Positions 6,636-7,175 of a stretch of 7,175 nt of DNA are shown one piece after another (within the stretch, counting starts at the first letter, position 1; every line of letters begins with the position of its first letter). The notes below the pieces were generated by a model. It worked only from the letters and a program-made list of their open reading frames with translations. It ran no database searches and was not told the origin of the DNA. The DNA is from Rickettsia typhi (GTDB lineage Bacteria > Pseudomonadota > Alphaproteobacteria > Rickettsiales > UBA1997). Location: assembly GCA_945902255.1 (NCBI GenBank), contig CAMDMO010000075.1:1-7175 (forward strand), read 5' to 3'. The position numbers were made by a program, and so were the translations under genes.

Positions 6636-6743
6636 CTTTAATTCTGAGTAAGGCAAACTTTATCTTGCAATTAAAAAACCAATTATTATTTTGCTTCGCC
6701 TTCCATTTCTCGCTGTTTTCAGCTGTTTGTAGCTTTTATGCAT

Positions 6744-6770
6744 CTTACACAAAGAAATGATTGTTATAAC
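6744..6770 (+). promoter_or_regulatory. Candidate promoter for rpsF
   Basis: TATAAC (6765-6770), within TATAACTTT (6765-6773), lies exactly 15 bases before the rpsF ATG. CTTACA at 6744-6749 matches the TTGACA consensus at four of six positions, with a 15-base spacer. The predicted start of transcription would leave a leader of about nine bases made almost only of A and T, with no Shine-Dalgarno motif. The box mirrors the one before smpB. Confidence 0.45.
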
Positions 6771-6785
6771 TTTAAATATTTTTTT

Positions 6786-7175
6786 ATGCCTCTTTACGAG
6801 ACCGTTTTTATCACAAGACAAGATTTAACTCCAGATAGCGTTGACGCCTTATCAGATAAGCTTTCAAAGATCATCACTGATGGTCATGGAAAGATTGTTT
6901 CCAAAGAATATTGGGGCTTAAAAAACCTTGCTTACAAAGTTAAGAAAAACTCACGTGGTCATTATGTTTTATTAAATATTGATGCCCCATATGAAGCAGT
7001 TGCTGAATTAAAGCGCGTTATGGGCTTTAATGAAGATATTATCAGAAGTTTAGTTTTTAAAGTTGAAGCTCACGATGCTGAATCACCTTTATTTATTTCT
7101 GCAACAGCTAAAGATTTTAAAGCTGGAAAAATATCAGTAAAAAAAGAGCCTAGCAAAGCAGACCTAGTGCTTGAT
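6786..7175 (+). CDS. rpsF: 30S ribosomal protein S6, 3' end beyond the window
   Basis: S6 binds the central domain of 16S rRNA together with S18 on the platform of the small subunit. The 130 codons in the window stay open to the edge, so the stop codon lies beyond. The protein begins MPLYETVFITRQDLTPDSV, the S6 opening, and has WGLKNLAYKVKKNSRGHYVLLNIDAP at 43-68, the most conserved part of the family. The helix AVAELKRVMGFNEDIIRSLVFKV follows at about 71-93. The S6 fold ends near residue 95; the remaining 35 or more residues (FISATAKDFKAGKISVKKEPSKADLVLD and onward) are a lysine-rich C-terminal extension, as many alphaproteobacterial S6 proteins have. The ATG at 6786 is the only sensible start and has no Shine-Dalgarno motif. 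rpsR is the expected downstream neighbour but is not visible here. Confidence 0.95.
   Translation, partial: MPLYETVFITRQDLTPDSVDALSDKLSKIITDGHGKIVSKEYWGLKNLAYKVKKNSRGHYVLLNIDAPYEAVAELKRVMGFNEDIIRSLVFKVEAHDAESPLFISATAKDFKAGKISVKKEPSKADLVLD

Overview
The window looks like ordinary chromosome from an AT-rich bacterium, most likely an alphaproteobacterium (Rickettsiales-like or another reduced lineage). This rests on the AT-rich codon use, a tRNA-Leu directly upstream of the trigger factor gene (an arrangement I recall from alphaproteobacteria), a short FGSR-type phosphatidylserine decarboxylase, and a propionyl-CoA carboxylase beta subunit of the alphaproteobacterial/mitochondrial type. The lineage is an inference; no database search was possible. 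All six protein genes are recognisable core genes, and I see no phage, transposase, CRISPR or defence gene.

Layout. The left half reads rightward: a tRNA-Leu(UAG) cut by the window edge, then tig (trigger factor), psd (phosphatidylserine decarboxylase) and pccB (propionyl-CoA carboxylase beta chain). The gaps within this gene run are 23 and 12 bases, so tig-psd-pccB is probably one transcription unit. The right half reads leftward: smpB followed after a 36-base gap (counting to the recG start) by recG, converging on pccB. Divergent from smpB, rpsF (ribosomal protein S6) runs rightward off the end of the window.

Two non-coding regions stand out. The 265-base gap between the convergent ends of pccB and recG holds a unit bounded by perfect 18-base inverted repeats (3751-3768 and 3979-3996). 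Inside are a GC-rich multi-hairpin block and a second small palindrome; two of the hairpins share one 19-base plan with tandem G.A mismatches. This is the best candidate for an undescribed small element. The smpB/rpsF divergent region carries the same 9-mer, TATAACTTT, on each strand, placed exactly 15 bases between the TATAAC hexamer and each ATG. It looks like a pair of -10 boxes that would give very short leaders.

How the genes relate: tig and smpB serve translation quality control (nascent-chain folding and ribosome rescue), rpsF is a small-subunit protein, psd makes phosphatidylethanolamine, pccB feeds propionyl-CoA into methylmalonyl-CoA, and recG processes stalled forks. None of the starts has a convincing Shine-Dalgarno sequence (recG has only a weak AGG), which may be a genome-wide trait.
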